Shown: positions 47,593 to 58,712, counted from the stretch's first letter. The stretch: DNA of 64,000 bases from Platycnemis pennipes (GCA_933228895.1 OW121857.1:2046001-2110000), one strand, 5' to 3'. Numbers and translations: made by a program. Notes: a model not told the origin generated them from the sequence alone.

Positions 47593-48615
47593 CTAAACCC
47601 TACGTGTATGCTCCAGTATCCTACTCGCTACCCTAGACGATGCCTCGTCCGTGTAGTGGACACCCGAGCGATTCAGGGGCACCCGACACGTTTCCAGCTC
47701 CGGCCCGAGGTCCAAAAACTCAGCTCCCTCGCTCCCACAGACTTCACGGAGTCTCCGGTTTATGCCTAAAACTCGGCTCCAAACCATCGACCCCCGATCC
47801 GTCCTAGGTACCAAGCTACATATAGTCAGCCTCATATCGATACCCAGACCTCCACGAACACGGTGGAACTCGGTGCATAGATCCCTTACGGAATCCATTA
47901 CATCCTCGGACCCCCGTTTCGCGGCGTCGTTAGTGCCGACATGGGCGACTACGTGCAGCTTGGAGCAGTTAGTGGCACTGACCGTTGCTTTCAACGCCTT
48001 CGTCACCTGGGGCACCGTACCACCTGGTATACACCAGGAACGTACCCGTTCTTCGTCACCTTTCCCTCGGGATTCACCACCTCCTTCCCGACGGGCCCTG
48101 GCACGCATCGAGTCCGCTACTCGGCGGACATTGGAGCTACCTATCACTAATACTCCCTCCCTTCCCTCCCGACTCCCAGTCGGCGAAGTCTCCCGAGGCG
48201 GAGCGTTCGATGCGCCGACCTCCGCCAGCCCATCGAACCTATTACTAACGGGGAAAGGCTCAGCCTCTGCCTCTGCATTTCCCCGTTTGTGTAGTGTGAC
48301 CCCACGACTCCTCCTACGGACCACTTCCCACTCTCCCCCGGATTCGGAGGTAGGCTCCGCTAGAGGCTCGGGTGTGCGGGGAACGTCCTCAACCCTCCAA
48401 CCCACGCCAGTGCAAGGGCTCGCCCCCGCACCAACGCGTGCGGAAGGCCTTGGCCGACCCCCACTCCCCCTCGACCGTTCCAACGTAGTCACCAGCCGTT
48501 TCACGAGAGAGCGAAGACTATCCACCGTCTTCTCGAGCTCATCGACTCGAGCCCGCAAGGGCTCGCTATCGGGTGAGTCACGGAAGAGGTTGACAATTGA
48601 CCTAATGGGAGTCAT
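47593..48615 (-). CDS. LINE ORF1: coiled coil plus SGNH-esterase-like domain
   Basis: A 340-residue protein with an ATG start. Residues about 18-48 form a heptad-like coiled coil (RARVDELEKTVDSLRSLVKR), likely for multimerisation. Residues 50-150 are low-complexity and basic/proline-rich, including a VSNRFDGL motif (123-130). From about 154 there is an SGNH/GDSL-hydrolase-like domain: block I VLVIGSSN (Ser161 as candidate nucleophile, with the usual Asp of GDS replaced by Ser160), a PGGT glycine (197-200), GTND (227-230) and SGVHYT with His320. The Asp normally three residues before that His is Ser317. Esterase-type ORF1 proteins are known in CR1-group LINEs, where they probably bind RNA or membranes. 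The missing acid residue makes hydrolase activity uncertain. Confidence 0.85.
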   Translation of the reverse strand: MTPIRSIVNLFRDSPDSEPLRARVDELEKTVDSLRSLVKRLVTTLERSRGSGGRPRPSARVGAGASPCTGVGWRVEDVPRTPEPLAEPTSESGGEWEVVRRRSRGVTLHKRGNAEAEAEPFPVSNRFDGLAEVGASNAPPRETSPTGSREGREGVLVIGSSNVRRVADSMRARARREGGGESRGKGDEERVRSWCIPGGTVPQVTKALKATVSATNCSKLHVVAHVGTNDAAKRGSEDVMDSVRDLCTEFHRVRGGLGIDMRLTICSLVPRTDRGSMVWSRVLGINRRLREVCGSEGAEFLDLGPELETCRVPLNRSGVHYTDEASSRVASRILEHTRRV

Positions 48616-48889
48616 CCTAATCTAACTCTAACTATCTCTCTCCCTTAGACTCGCAGCGGAGCTATCTGGTAAAAGAATCTACTATTTACTACACACTAAT
48701 GAATAACTAACAAGCCTCTTGAAGAAACGAGCAAGCAAGCAAATACAGACCACAGATTATCACCAGAAGACAATTAACCCAAAGGGAACAGGGACTAGGA
48801 GTAAACTACTCAGGTAAAAAAAACTACACGGGTGAGTGGTTGCAAGGGTAGCGCTCGGTAGGGAGTCGCGATGGGAGGTGGGTATTATG
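48616..48889 (-). promoter_or_regulatory. 5' UTR and probable internal promoter of the full-length LINE
   Basis: About 274 bp between the right target-site duplication and the ORF1 ATG. Non-LTR elements usually carry an internal pol II promoter in this position. No TATA box is evident. The assignment follows from location, not from a recognised motif. Confidence 0.5.
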
Positions 48890-48930
48890 GGTGGATTACA
48901 GGGTATTATGTAAATGTATGTATGCGAATA
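48890..48930 (+). mobile_element. Right remainder of the interrupted type A LINE tail
   Basis: Reads ggtggattacagggtattatgtaaatgtatg, the expected continuation of 44325-44395 (compare ggtggcttgcagggtattatgtag in 2260-2290). This shows that the full-length LINE inserted within an existing LINE 3' end. Confidence 0.85.
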
Positions 48931-50389
48931 GTAATTCGGTATGTCCGTGCCTCACAAAATGGCCGATCCTGCTTCAGTAGGGCGATTTCGACGTTACAGA
49001 GCGCCCGACGAGAGGCATATCGCCCGTCGCGATTACGGATCGGAGGTTACCACTCCGCCGGCGCTCCACAATGCTCGCCGTGAAGTGAAACGCTCGGAGC
49101 GACCACGTAACTGCTAGGGGACGTTACAGAACGCCAGAAACGAGACGCTACACATGGAGTCGGTCTTTCATAGCGCCTGCTGTATTTATAGTATTTAATA
49201 CTCTTAGTTCAAATGCTGAGTAGGGTGTTGGGCCCTTGGAGTAGAAAATGCGTATGCATCATTGAAGTGGTTATGAAAAGCAGAACTCTCTTCGGATTTA
49301 TAGTAATGTTTGTCAGAGTGTATACTAAATAAATACTCATACGGTAACATTCCCAGTAGTAGCCCTCTCTGAGTGTAGCCGAGACATTTTTCCTCTCACT
49401 CTTCCCCTTATATATTTCTAAGCCTGGATAAAAATTCCTAAGTTACTAAGGGTAAAAGTTTCATAGAAAATAATTTTTACAAAAGAAATATATTATGCTC
49501 CACAGTTTTAGGTGGTCCGCTTATTTCACAGGTCGCGTACAGTTTTCCATTGTCTCTCGATGACCACTTGGTCCGTCATACTTGCTAAGGGCAAATTTCT
49601 TGTGCCCGCACATTTATTATAATACGGTTGTCTGTCCCACAGAGCTGTACCTTAGATAAATAATATGGAAACGAAACGGCTCGGAATTAATAACGTTAGC
49701 CCTAATTAGTTAACTCTATGAGTATATAATATTATGCTATAACGTCCAATCACCCAACAATCCAATATGTGACAGCCAATGGAGTTCCTTTAAGGAGTAA
49801 GCCTGCAGGCATGCATGCATAAAAATAATCGGCATCTCTGTCAAATAAATACATATGCAATGTAACACAGCATAATCTCGTTCCTTAATACATCGATGTA
49901 TGATCGTAGTGAGCTACTAGAGCTATCTACGCATGACATGAAAATGCAATAATCCTCAATGCTATCTCGCTGCAGCGGTATAATTTTTGTTTAATATGAT
50001 TTAGTTAGAAAGGCTGGAAACATTATTTCTACAGGCTTTTCAACTGTGAATGAACTATTAGTCATCATATTTAAATCAGTTACATGATAGGGCGTTCATT
50101 AAGTAGATGGTTAGGTTATAGTGAGGACTATAGAGTGTGTAGAATATTATATCGTGTACATGAATGAGAATTATAATTTGTTTAATCGTATATATAATAA
50201 ATATGTAACATCTAGTATTCGAATTCATATTTTTTCAATTTTGGTACTAGGTGCACCCATGCACGTATTCTAGAATGATTTTTTGGTATTACCTAGTTCG
50301 TTAGGCTACATGGGTACGGCTCCTCTGTAAAAGTGTGAGTTCTTGTCAATGTTTTTACGTACGGAATGTGATTGAATATATCGTCATGA
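48931..50389. other. Unassigned sequence
   Basis: A CpG-rich patch at 48940-49130, with repeated cgttacagagcgc / cgttacagaacgc strings, then A+T-rich DNA. A related gacgttgcagagcgcg string recurs near 50932-50950. No gene recognised. Confidence 0.35.
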
Positions 50390-50610
50390 AGACCTAACTG
50401 CGGTTGTGTTCAATCATTTAATACGTATCCAAATACGTACTGAATATTTCCTCGTGTATTCAATACGTATTAATTGGGTATGAGAGCCTACCTAAGTATT
50501 GAATACGCATCCTAATATGTATTGAATACACCCTAGTTCCACTGGTATTCAATGTTGGACGTAAAGCAGTATCCAATATGAACATAATACTCATTGAATA
50601 CTTCGTGTAA
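50390..50610. repeat. Cluster of degenerate attgaatacgtatt motifs
   Basis: Within about 220 bp there are around ten variants of (t)attgaatac / gtattcaat / aatacgtatcc on both strands, irregularly spaced at roughly 15-40 bp. It is not a clean tandem array. It may be a decayed minisatellite or a subterminal motif cluster of a DNA transposon. Confidence 0.55.
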
Positions 50611-51037
50611 TACTTTCACAATATGTAGGCATTGAATTCACATTGTGCTGGCGACCATTTATTTAATATCACGCATTCTTTAACCATAAATGAATTCTTC
50701 ATCGTCGTTAGCCCTTCTGCTCGTCTGCTACCGAAAATCGATCACATGACCGCTTTCTGGCCTTGGATTGGATGGAAAGATTCGTGCAGGGAACGGAATG
50801 GACGGACCACAGAGAAACTGAATGGAATGATGACGCGAGCATAAATTTCTCATACTCTCGGTAGCGCCTCGATTTCGCCGACGTTAAGAACTTCGCCTAG
50901 AGATACGTAATCGCTGGGGGCGAAGTTTTTGGACGTTGCAGAGCGCGACGTTATGAAGCACGGGATTTAACGTAATCACCTTACTGGAATCAGCTGCGAT
51001 GCCGCCTCCAGTGCCTTCTAACTACTTGGTAGAGGCC
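50611..51037. other. Unassigned sequence
   Basis: Nothing recognised beyond the CpG-rich string near 50870-50960. Confidence 0.35.
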
Positions 51038-52170
51038 ATGGTTGGGAAAGTTAGCAAACAATATTAACTGATTAAAGTTAAAGTTAGAAAAAGTAACTTA
51101 CACTTTGAAAGTTACTTTTTCAGTTACAAATTGGATGCTGTGGTAATAGACGCCTTGATGGTTTTTTTCTTTTCGAAAGCGAACGCTGAAAACTGTCATT
51201 GTGCTTTCTTCCATCCGTATCCATTTGCTTAAAAATATTTGTAGAGAGAATTTTCGTTGTAATTCCATTTAGTGTCCAGAGTGTTGTTGGTCAGGTTTCG
51301 TAGTGTCTGCTGAAAGGATTCGGCGATTATTCTGAGGTAAAACTTCAATTCCGGGATTTTTAAGTTGTCGTGAATGTAAGACTTTCTGACGAACCATGAT
51401 GCGTCTGTAAAATGCAGCAAAATATAGTTCTGAGCGGTAGAAAATGATTTAAGGTTAGTTTTTGATATCGATCCCAACATTGCGACGTGAAGTATCCCTT
51501 CACAATTGTGCACATATCAGTGGAAACGGCTTAGTTATAGTAGGGTACAGTACTTATGGAGTTACAGTAGATGCTGAGGGTGTGCCTGCACACCTTTTCT
51601 CGCGATTGACTGAGGGCTGATGTATTGACGACGCAATGTCGCCGAGTAAGTAGACTGGAGCATCGTAACAGATTAGTTCGAATGAACTCCTGTTATCCAT
51701 CACAGGTTTTCAGGCGACCCTTCTTTCTCGGCTTCAACTATTGAAGACATGACGTCGCCGAGTAAGGCATACGAGCCCACCAGGACATTGTCTTCGCGTG
51801 GTTTCGTGTTTTCTTGTCTGAAATGTGCGTTCCCTAAACTTTGGCGGTCACTCCCCTCAACCCCGCTTTTGCCAGGATGCATTCATCTCGGCCTATTCAT
51901 TGCATTCTTGCACAATTACCCTTGCATTCTTAGATACCGTTTTGTTTTCCAATTTGTCTGCTGGGCAACCTTTGCACCCAAATTCGTACAGGTCGACATT
52001 GGCCAAAAATTAACGAACGAAATTAACTGAAGGTAGTTTTCTATCTTTTAATGCATAATTTTAACGATTAAAAGTTTAAAAAAGTTATCTCTTCTAAAAA
52101 GTAACGATTAAATTAGATAATTAACCACATTTTTAACGATTAATTTTAATCGTTAATTCCAACTGTGGCA
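51038..52170. mobile_element. Possible non-autonomous hAT-like DNA transposon
   Basis: The left end reads catggttgggaaagtta followed by subterminal inverted aaaaagtaactt/aagttacttttt motifs (51090-51118). The right end reads ttaacgattaattttaatcg, ttaattccaactg (52133-52165). Ends with GTTGGgAAAgTTA and AAAGTTAC-rich subterminal repeats resemble hAT-type termini in general. A matching 8-bp target-site duplication is not evident. The interior has no transposase remnant. A related end lies at 58555-58712. Confidence 0.35.
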
Positions 52171-54559
52171 TGTTCCATGAATTCCCGTGAGTCGACTACA
52201 GCAATGCATTTGGTCGTCAAAGGCCTCTCTAGACCTCGACATTTGACTAAATATTGTGCACTTTGTAGTTCGTGATAAAAATTAGATCCTTTATGGTATT
52301 TTCTTCCGTATGGTTAATGAATGATGATTTTAGGAAAATAAGTAACAATTTAATTTTCGAAAAGAAAATATTAAGGCTGGCTGAATTAACAATTTCACCT
52401 TGTGCCCTTTTTGAACACTGTGAAAAGTCGAGAGTCGAAGCCAGGACTCTCAGGCAATTAGAAATCAGCCTACAGTATGCGGATGGAGAGCATTTACCTA
52501 TTTTCGTGCAACTCTTGCTCTGCAAGTGATGAAGTGTTACACTTTTTTGTTTATGGCCCATCATTTTACATCATACAATAGAAAGATTACTCGTGGAAAT
52601 GAATGAAATCTTTAGTTAGAAGCTCAATTCTTCTAGGCCAAGGCATTCTTCAATATTTCCATTTTTCGTTTCGGTGGCATGTATTTCGTGCCACTCATGC
52701 ACAACGTCCTAGCCTCTGGGAATTCACTTCTTCACGTTACCTGTTGGTTCACGCCTGCGCAATCACAACGTTTCTTTAGACGATCCTTTCCTCACTCCTG
52801 TTCCTGTTCCTCTATTCATCTCTGCCTTCTCTCTCTTGCTCGGTGATTGATCTTTCGCTCCTTTTTCATTCCTTCCTGACTTTCGCCACTCGCCTCAGCA
52901 CCAATCTGCCCGTCATAATAAAACAGTTCACCTCTTTATAGTACTATTAAATCCTACTTTTTGTTGCAGGCTCAATTTTGAAAACTATCGAATTCCTTAA
53001 ACAACTTACTAAATTTCGATATATTTCTTCCTCCCAGCTTGGCAAGGAATTCTACTTCGCAGTCATATGTTTGACATTTGCTGATATGTTTAATCATTCA
53101 TGAAACCACGCTATAAATGTTACCTTTTCCGAGGGAACTTCTACCAAAAAGAGCGCTTCGCTTGGGGCCTATATTGGTCAATAAATGCCATCCTGACATC
53201 TTCCTTCAAGGAAAACCGCATTTCCTCCGTCTATTAGATTATTGAAAAATACACGCCGCTATGTGTGACCGTTGAAGCACTCTTGTATATTGAAGCCGTT
53301 CGCTGAAGATGTCATCAACTCGGAATTCCTCGCTGGCCACTGCTTACAAGTGTTGTAGAGCGCGCGCGCTGTGTGACGACTCGACAGATATTCAGTATCC
53401 TTGCGTTTTGGGCGATCACTTAAATTCGAGGTATGGCGGAAGCAGTTGCATCTGCCAATATTCTGAAAAGGCTGCTATCGGAACTGGAATCTTAATGAAG
53501 CATTAACTTAAATTTCAATCAATCGGTTTATGTGACGGCGTCGTCATATTAACGGCCCCGCGTTGAGATTCGTGGATAGAAGTAGCCGGGCACACACTGT
53601 CACGTGGGACTTGGTCGCGTTAAACGCGTTCTAACGCCACCCCGAGTCCTCGAACGGACGTTAATTATTCCCGCGGCGTTCCGGGCCGTTCTTCCCCACC
53701 GCCGAGCAATGGAAGATTCAGGGTCCTGTCAGAATGTCATGCATTATAAGTAGATTCCAGTGCCCTCGTTGGTTCTGGCTCACTCGGGGGGAGGTTCGAG
53801 GAGTCTGTCATGATTGCTCCCGCGGGGGAAGGCCTCCCGAAGAGCTGCGGAGTTGAGCGAGGGGGCGGGGCTTGGAGAGCGTTCGCTGGTCCATTGCAGC
53901 ATCCGCCCGGGCGTAACTTTTACTCCGGTTTAAATTTACAAAGGGCACGCATTCCGTTTGAAGACCCCACAACGGACGAGGGGGCGACCTCGTTGCGTAT
54001 CGCAGCAACAAAGCCAGGGTCGATCCCCTTCACAGGATTGCACGCTTCCGTAAATAGTTCTCATCCACTCTTCTGTCTCTGGACGCCGCTCCATGGGTTC
54101 CCTCCCCAAACATATGCCCCCCAAGGTCATGCCACCTTTGCAGTCTATCTCCTGGTCTGGTTCCATATTGCTTGAGTATCTGTTTCATTCAGGTGGTGCC
54201 TTTGTAACCTGAGGCAATCTACGTACAAACACTTTTTTCAAGAGTGGCTCTCATGATTTTTGTCAATTTCCTGTTCATCTTTCAATTCATATATATTTAG
54301 TGATTGGTTTCTAGGACCTGAGGGACCTAAGTGTCAGGTGTAGAAGATAGGAGGAGACTACCACTTTAAGGACAGCAGGGGTCTTTGTCCCGGAAGGAAA
54401 CTCGGCGCGGGCGTCACTCTCGAATAGAGGGGTCAAGGGACTTGCGCGTCCGACAATTGGAGTTACCTTCTTCACACACGGCACTCAGTCAGGTTCCGGT
54501 AGCGTAGTGTATCCCCTTCTCTGTATTCCGGTAACACACTGCGTTGTGAAGGTCGTGGA
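52171..54559. other. Mostly unassigned; one acceptor-like site and a CpG/GC-box patch
   Basis: A TTTTTGTTGCAG acceptor-like site ends at 52969 and is followed by a 43-codon open frame to TGA at 53101-53103, without recognisable homology. At 53780-53930 the sequence is CpG-rich with a gggggcggggct Sp1-like box (53859-53870), which may be regulatory. No repeat family recognised. Confidence 0.3.
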
Positions 54560-54662
54560 AGAGAGGAGCCACGTCAATATGAAGAGGTTGGCCGATAGAA
54601 GAGTCGAGTGGAGGGCTGCGTCAAACCAATCCTAGGATTGTTGACCAATGATGATGATGACT
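54560..54662 (+). mobile_element. Very short 3' tail of LINE family 2
   Basis: Reads aatatgaagaggttggccga tagaagagtcgagtggaggg ctgcgtcaaaccaatcctag then gattgttgaccaatgatgatgatga. The coding part corresponds to the MKRLADRR..EWRA end. It finishes in (GAT)n. Despite its short length it is close to the consensus of the other copies, so it is relatively young. Confidence 0.85.
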
Positions 54663-57600
54663 CGTGTACTAACCAGGGATGCAAACCCTTGCGGTGCATA
54701 ACTGCGTCCATCTTCCATGATTCCTTTTAGCGTCATAGATATTTTATAACAGTTGTATCCTTTGATTTAATTTAATTTGAATATAAGTCATATTATCTGT
54801 CATCAATTTAAAACTCAATTGCCTATTCCTGAAATGAACACTGTTTCGAAGCTAAATTAAATTAATGAAACAACATTGCAAGGCTTTCCATTGATTTAAA
54901 CTAAAATCTAGTCCATTCATCAATTTAGCATTGGGCCCAACACGTATAACGCGTATAAGAACCCAACACCGTTAAGCACATGTTTTTCGAGAAGCAATAT
55001 GTCTAGTTCCAAACTTTACTGCTTTCAAAAAATAGCACCAGACGGCTCCGCAACATGGCGTATTCATTGTCTTCGCATTCAAGTAACGAATGTAACGGAC
55101 AGCAGACCGGCGACAGAAATACTTTTACGATGAACTTCAATAATATGGCGAGGGGAAGTTGCATGCTTAACGTAACGAGATATGGTCGTGCAACCATTTA
55201 CTGACTGCATTTTAGTCGATAATATTTCTTTGTTCAGTGTCGTATGCATAGCAGCGTAAGTTGACTTTTAATCGGATAGTTAAGAATTGAAAAGTTTGTA
55301 GACATTAAACATATTTACTGGATGAGACGTTGAACGTCAAGATTGGTTACATACTTCATTCATGAATTGCCAAAAACTACTCAAATATAATATTGCTTGA
55401 ACAATCAATTTTATTCCAGTCGACGATTACAAATTGCAAGGAAACATAACTTTCAAGACGGCAAAACGTGGAACGAAAATCTGGCCCATTAGCCCAATTA
55501 GCTAATTAGAATTGCTAACCTCGAAGGCAGTGTTAGTAGATGCTCTTAGTAGTAGACTCTTGCGGCATGACAGACATGTGTTTAAGGTGACAACCTCAAA
55601 AGTAGTACATTTTTAATACCTCTATTTTACTAGGTTAATAATTAGCAAAAATTAGTGCAAAAAGATGCTTGAACATTATGTGCGTTTTTTTGCTAAGAAA
55701 CAATCTCTCTTCTGCAAAAAATAAATTAGTAGACTGAGAATATATTCTGAATAAAATAATGCTCGTTCAGAATTGATACTCTTATGACACACCTGCTCTC
55801 ATCCTATTTTTGAGGTTCGCGGTGAAAAAATTGCTGATCAGCAATTTTTACTACGAGATTTTTTGCACTTTTTTCATTGTTTGGTTTATTGTTCCTCGTG
55901 TTGGTGACTGCGGGTCAAGACTTTATATTTCATCTAATATCGGGTTTGTATGGGAACAAGTGCATTCTAGGCTAATTGATTTGAAGTACGATTAAGGGTG
56001 GAAAATATTCCTGCGGTGCAGCATAATACATTCAGATGAGGTATTGAAGAATAGCACTACGCCGTTGATTTTCGATATGGCGTGCGCTGGGTGCGTCAGT
56101 GTGACGTGAAGGACGTGGGGTGAAGCGTGGGGGAAGCATTCCCAGGAATGGCGGAAAGAAGTGGAGGAGGGAGGGAGGATCGAGGGAGTTCAAAGGCCCT
56201 CTGTCGGATAAATGTGAATGCTTTCCGTGGGCTCCAGAACGTGCCTTATCACATTTTGAGAGTCCAGCGTTAATTAATTTGCGAGCCATTGGGAGGATTC
56301 CGCCGAGCACGGTCCAATCTTTCACGAACAGAGGCACCGCCAGCGCTAGTAGATTAACCACGCATTGATTTTAGAGGGTGGAAGGGGGTGGAAGGGGGGT
56401 GGAAGGGGGTGAGAGAGAGCAGTGTTGTCTTCGCCGTGGTCCGCTTTGGCTCTAATCCGCGCATCGGACTCTCGCCCTTGTTTGCCGCGCTGCGGAGTGG
56501 CGTTGCTTGGTTGGGAATGGATTTGCGGCGCGAGCACCGTAACTCACGAATGCCCCGTCATGCCGCCATTTCTCCGAACAGAGATTCCATCAGGGCTTTG
56601 ATAATAATACTGAAGGGACATCGTAATTTCCGGTTACCTTTGGACTACCAAAACAAATGTTTGCCTACTTGATCAGGGGACGTTTTCGCGAAAAACGATG
56701 AAATTAAGTGGGAACTAATAAGTGTATAATAATATTTTCATGTTCATCCGTAGCCATCTAGTGAAGACCCTCTGGTCATTCTCCGGATCAGTTCTTCCGT
56801 GGCCTACGTTTCAATGCTTTTCTTTAGTTCGCCTTTCCATGGTCCCATCCACGGCTCCCTTTCCTTGGCTTCGAATCCCGACGACTGCAATATATTTTCC
56901 ACTCGAAAATCTTAAGATTTCAATGTCTTGACTTTCATAATTATAAATGAATCGTTACTCGTAGTTCATGAAGTGTTTTAATGTGATTTTTATCTCAATA
57001 TATGGGATACACGTTCTAGGAAACCTGTTCAAAACTTTTCCACAAAGAAAAATTTTTTATGTGCCTTTTGCCTGGTCATATTTCTCTGCAATACCCACTC
57101 TTCGCGTACGATTACTTTTTAGTTCTAGCAAATCAGATGTTTATTTGTCAACAAGTTATCCTAGACATATCTAAATTTAACATTTAACATATTTTTAACG
57201 TATAACAAAAAGTGCAAACATTTTTCTTTTACAATAAACTATTGTAGTTTTATAAACATCGATTTTGCTAGGACTAAAACGGTAAAAAGTAAAAAATAAA
57301 AAAAAAAAATAATATTTTTATTCATGCTGTTCTAACAAAATATAAATCTAAGAAAAAGAAATATATTGACATCGTACTAAAAAAGAAGAAAATAATATAT
57401 CTCAAGTGAATTAAAGTGAAGACGTACTGGAAATAATTAAATGCAATTCAAGGAAATTATCCACACAATTATTTATGAACATTAATAGGAAGTAATTTTG
57501 GTTTCAACAATATAACATATTTAAAGTTGTCCATTTAAGCAAAAGGTCACAACGAAAAGCATGCGGCGCTATCATTTATATTTCGCTCCTGAACTTTAGT

Positions 57601-57717
57601 TCATTTAAAGATTTTCTAGAATTATATGTCGAAGCGCCCTATTCCACTGAATACCAATATCTTTATGTTTAATAAATATATATTGATATCAGATATGAAA
57701 GAGCGCCCATAGCAAGC
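54663..57717. other. Unassigned sequence
   Basis: About 3 kb without recognised genes. A GGTGGAAGGGG-type minisatellite of about four units lies at 56375-56412. A-rich DNA with poly(A) runs occupies 57230-57400. Confidence 0.35.
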
Positions 57718-57788
57718 CATATGGTTTTCTGTATTCCAGATGTAGTTGTTAATTTTAGGTTTACATTAGGTGCACTGGAAACTTTGCA
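57718..57788 (+). repeat. Diverged direct repeat pair, unit 1
   Basis: The unit atatggttttctgtattcca...gcactggaaactttgc resembles 57888-57960 along about 70 bp with substitutions. The spacing from start to start is about 170 bp. Confidence 0.65.
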
Positions 57789-57887
57789 TGGTAACCCGTA
57801 AACCATAAATGGTGGAAATTCGACCCTTATTTAGATCACATGTAACCTTAAAGTGAACCAGAATAAGACATCTGGTATGTAGCAAAC

Positions 57888-57960
57888 CTCATGGTTTGCT
57901 GTATTCCAGTTTTAGGCGTTAAAATTGGGTTTGCCCTAGGTATACTGCGAACTTTGTGCT
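57888..57960 (+). repeat. Diverged direct repeat pair, unit 2
   Basis: The unit tcatggtttgctgtattcca...atactgcgaactttgtg is the second member of the pair. The intervening 100 bp also contains cattaggtgcact/cctaggtatact-like correspondences inside the units but no further full copy. Confidence 0.65.
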
Positions 57961-58554
57961 CTCAGGGTAAAAAACCCGGAATCGGAGCTCCACCTCAGAA
58001 AAATCACTGAATTCTTTAAGGAGACACTAAGAAACCTGGCCAAAATCACTGTGGACAATATATGGAAGTGCAGCGAAAATCCCCCATTTCAAATATTAGC
58101 AGCTCCAGGCAGCTATAACAAACTATCTATTAGAGTGACATGAAATAACCAAAATCAAAGAAAGCAACATCGAATGCCAGCATGCATGCTGAAACATGTT
58201 GTTATCCAGATACATAAACTGCATGCTGCAGCTCAGTTGGTCGGTCGGTGGCAATGTTGAGTGGTGACTGTTGCGTTCCAGGCCAATCCATAGTCAACTG
58301 CTTCCTTCTACGAAGACCTACAACGAAGAGCGGATAAATTTCGTAGTCCTTTTGTTATTGCCATTTGGTTAATCAAATATTACATTAGTTTTTACTTTTG
58401 AAATGCCTTTTTGTGGTCCGGTATTTCAAATAGTTTTAAACAAATTTATACGGATGGAAGAAACCACAATGTCAGTTTTAAGTGTTTGCTCTGTTAGCCA
58501 TAACAAAAAATATCAAGGCCACAGCATTACCACAGCATCCAATTTGCCAAAGAA
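57961..58554. other. Unassigned sequence
   Basis: Nothing recognised. Confidence 0.35.
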
Positions 58555-58712
58555 ACCGAAAAAGTAACTTTTATTGTAAAAGCTACTCTTTTTAGCTTGA
58601 AATTTATTCAGTTACTTTTTCAAAGAATTTATTTTTAACTAGTTACTTTTTACAGAGATTGACTTTAACTTTGATGAGCTACTTTTTTGGTGGCTTTCCA
58701 AACGATGATGCC
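58555..58712 (-). mobile_element. Possible solo end of the hAT-like element
   Basis: Reverse-complemented, it reads catcgtttggaaagccacca and then an AAAGTTAAAGT block and repeated AAAAAGTAACT motifs. The order is the same as at 51038-51130 (catggttgggaaag, aaagttaaagtta, aaaaagtaact). This supports a shared element family; no partner end was found nearby. Confidence 0.4.

Larger units (their letters stand above)
44385..48897 (-). mobile_element. Full-length CR1/L2-superfamily LINE with target-site duplication
   Basis: The element occupies about 44396-48889. The repeat ggtggatt stands at 44388-44395 and 48890-48897; the longer string tatggtggatt is also present on the right with one extra G. 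Read on the minus strand, it has a 5' UTR of about 270 bp (48889-48616), ORF1 (48615-47593), ORF2 (to 44511), and a 115-bp 3' UTR with a conserved inverted-repeat stem (gcaagccaccgcgagggtgtg region). It ends in repeated TAGATG units (44396-44418). There is no poly(A) tail. Both ORFs are uninterrupted, so this is the youngest copy here. The SGNH domain in ORF1 and the RT place it in the CR1/L2/Daphne-type group; I do not assign the exact clade. Confidence 0.92.

Noticed and set aside
47762..48625. 287-codon open frame on the plus strand
   Set aside because: It is the antisense shadow of LINE ORF1, whose G+C-rich codons keep the opposite strand open.
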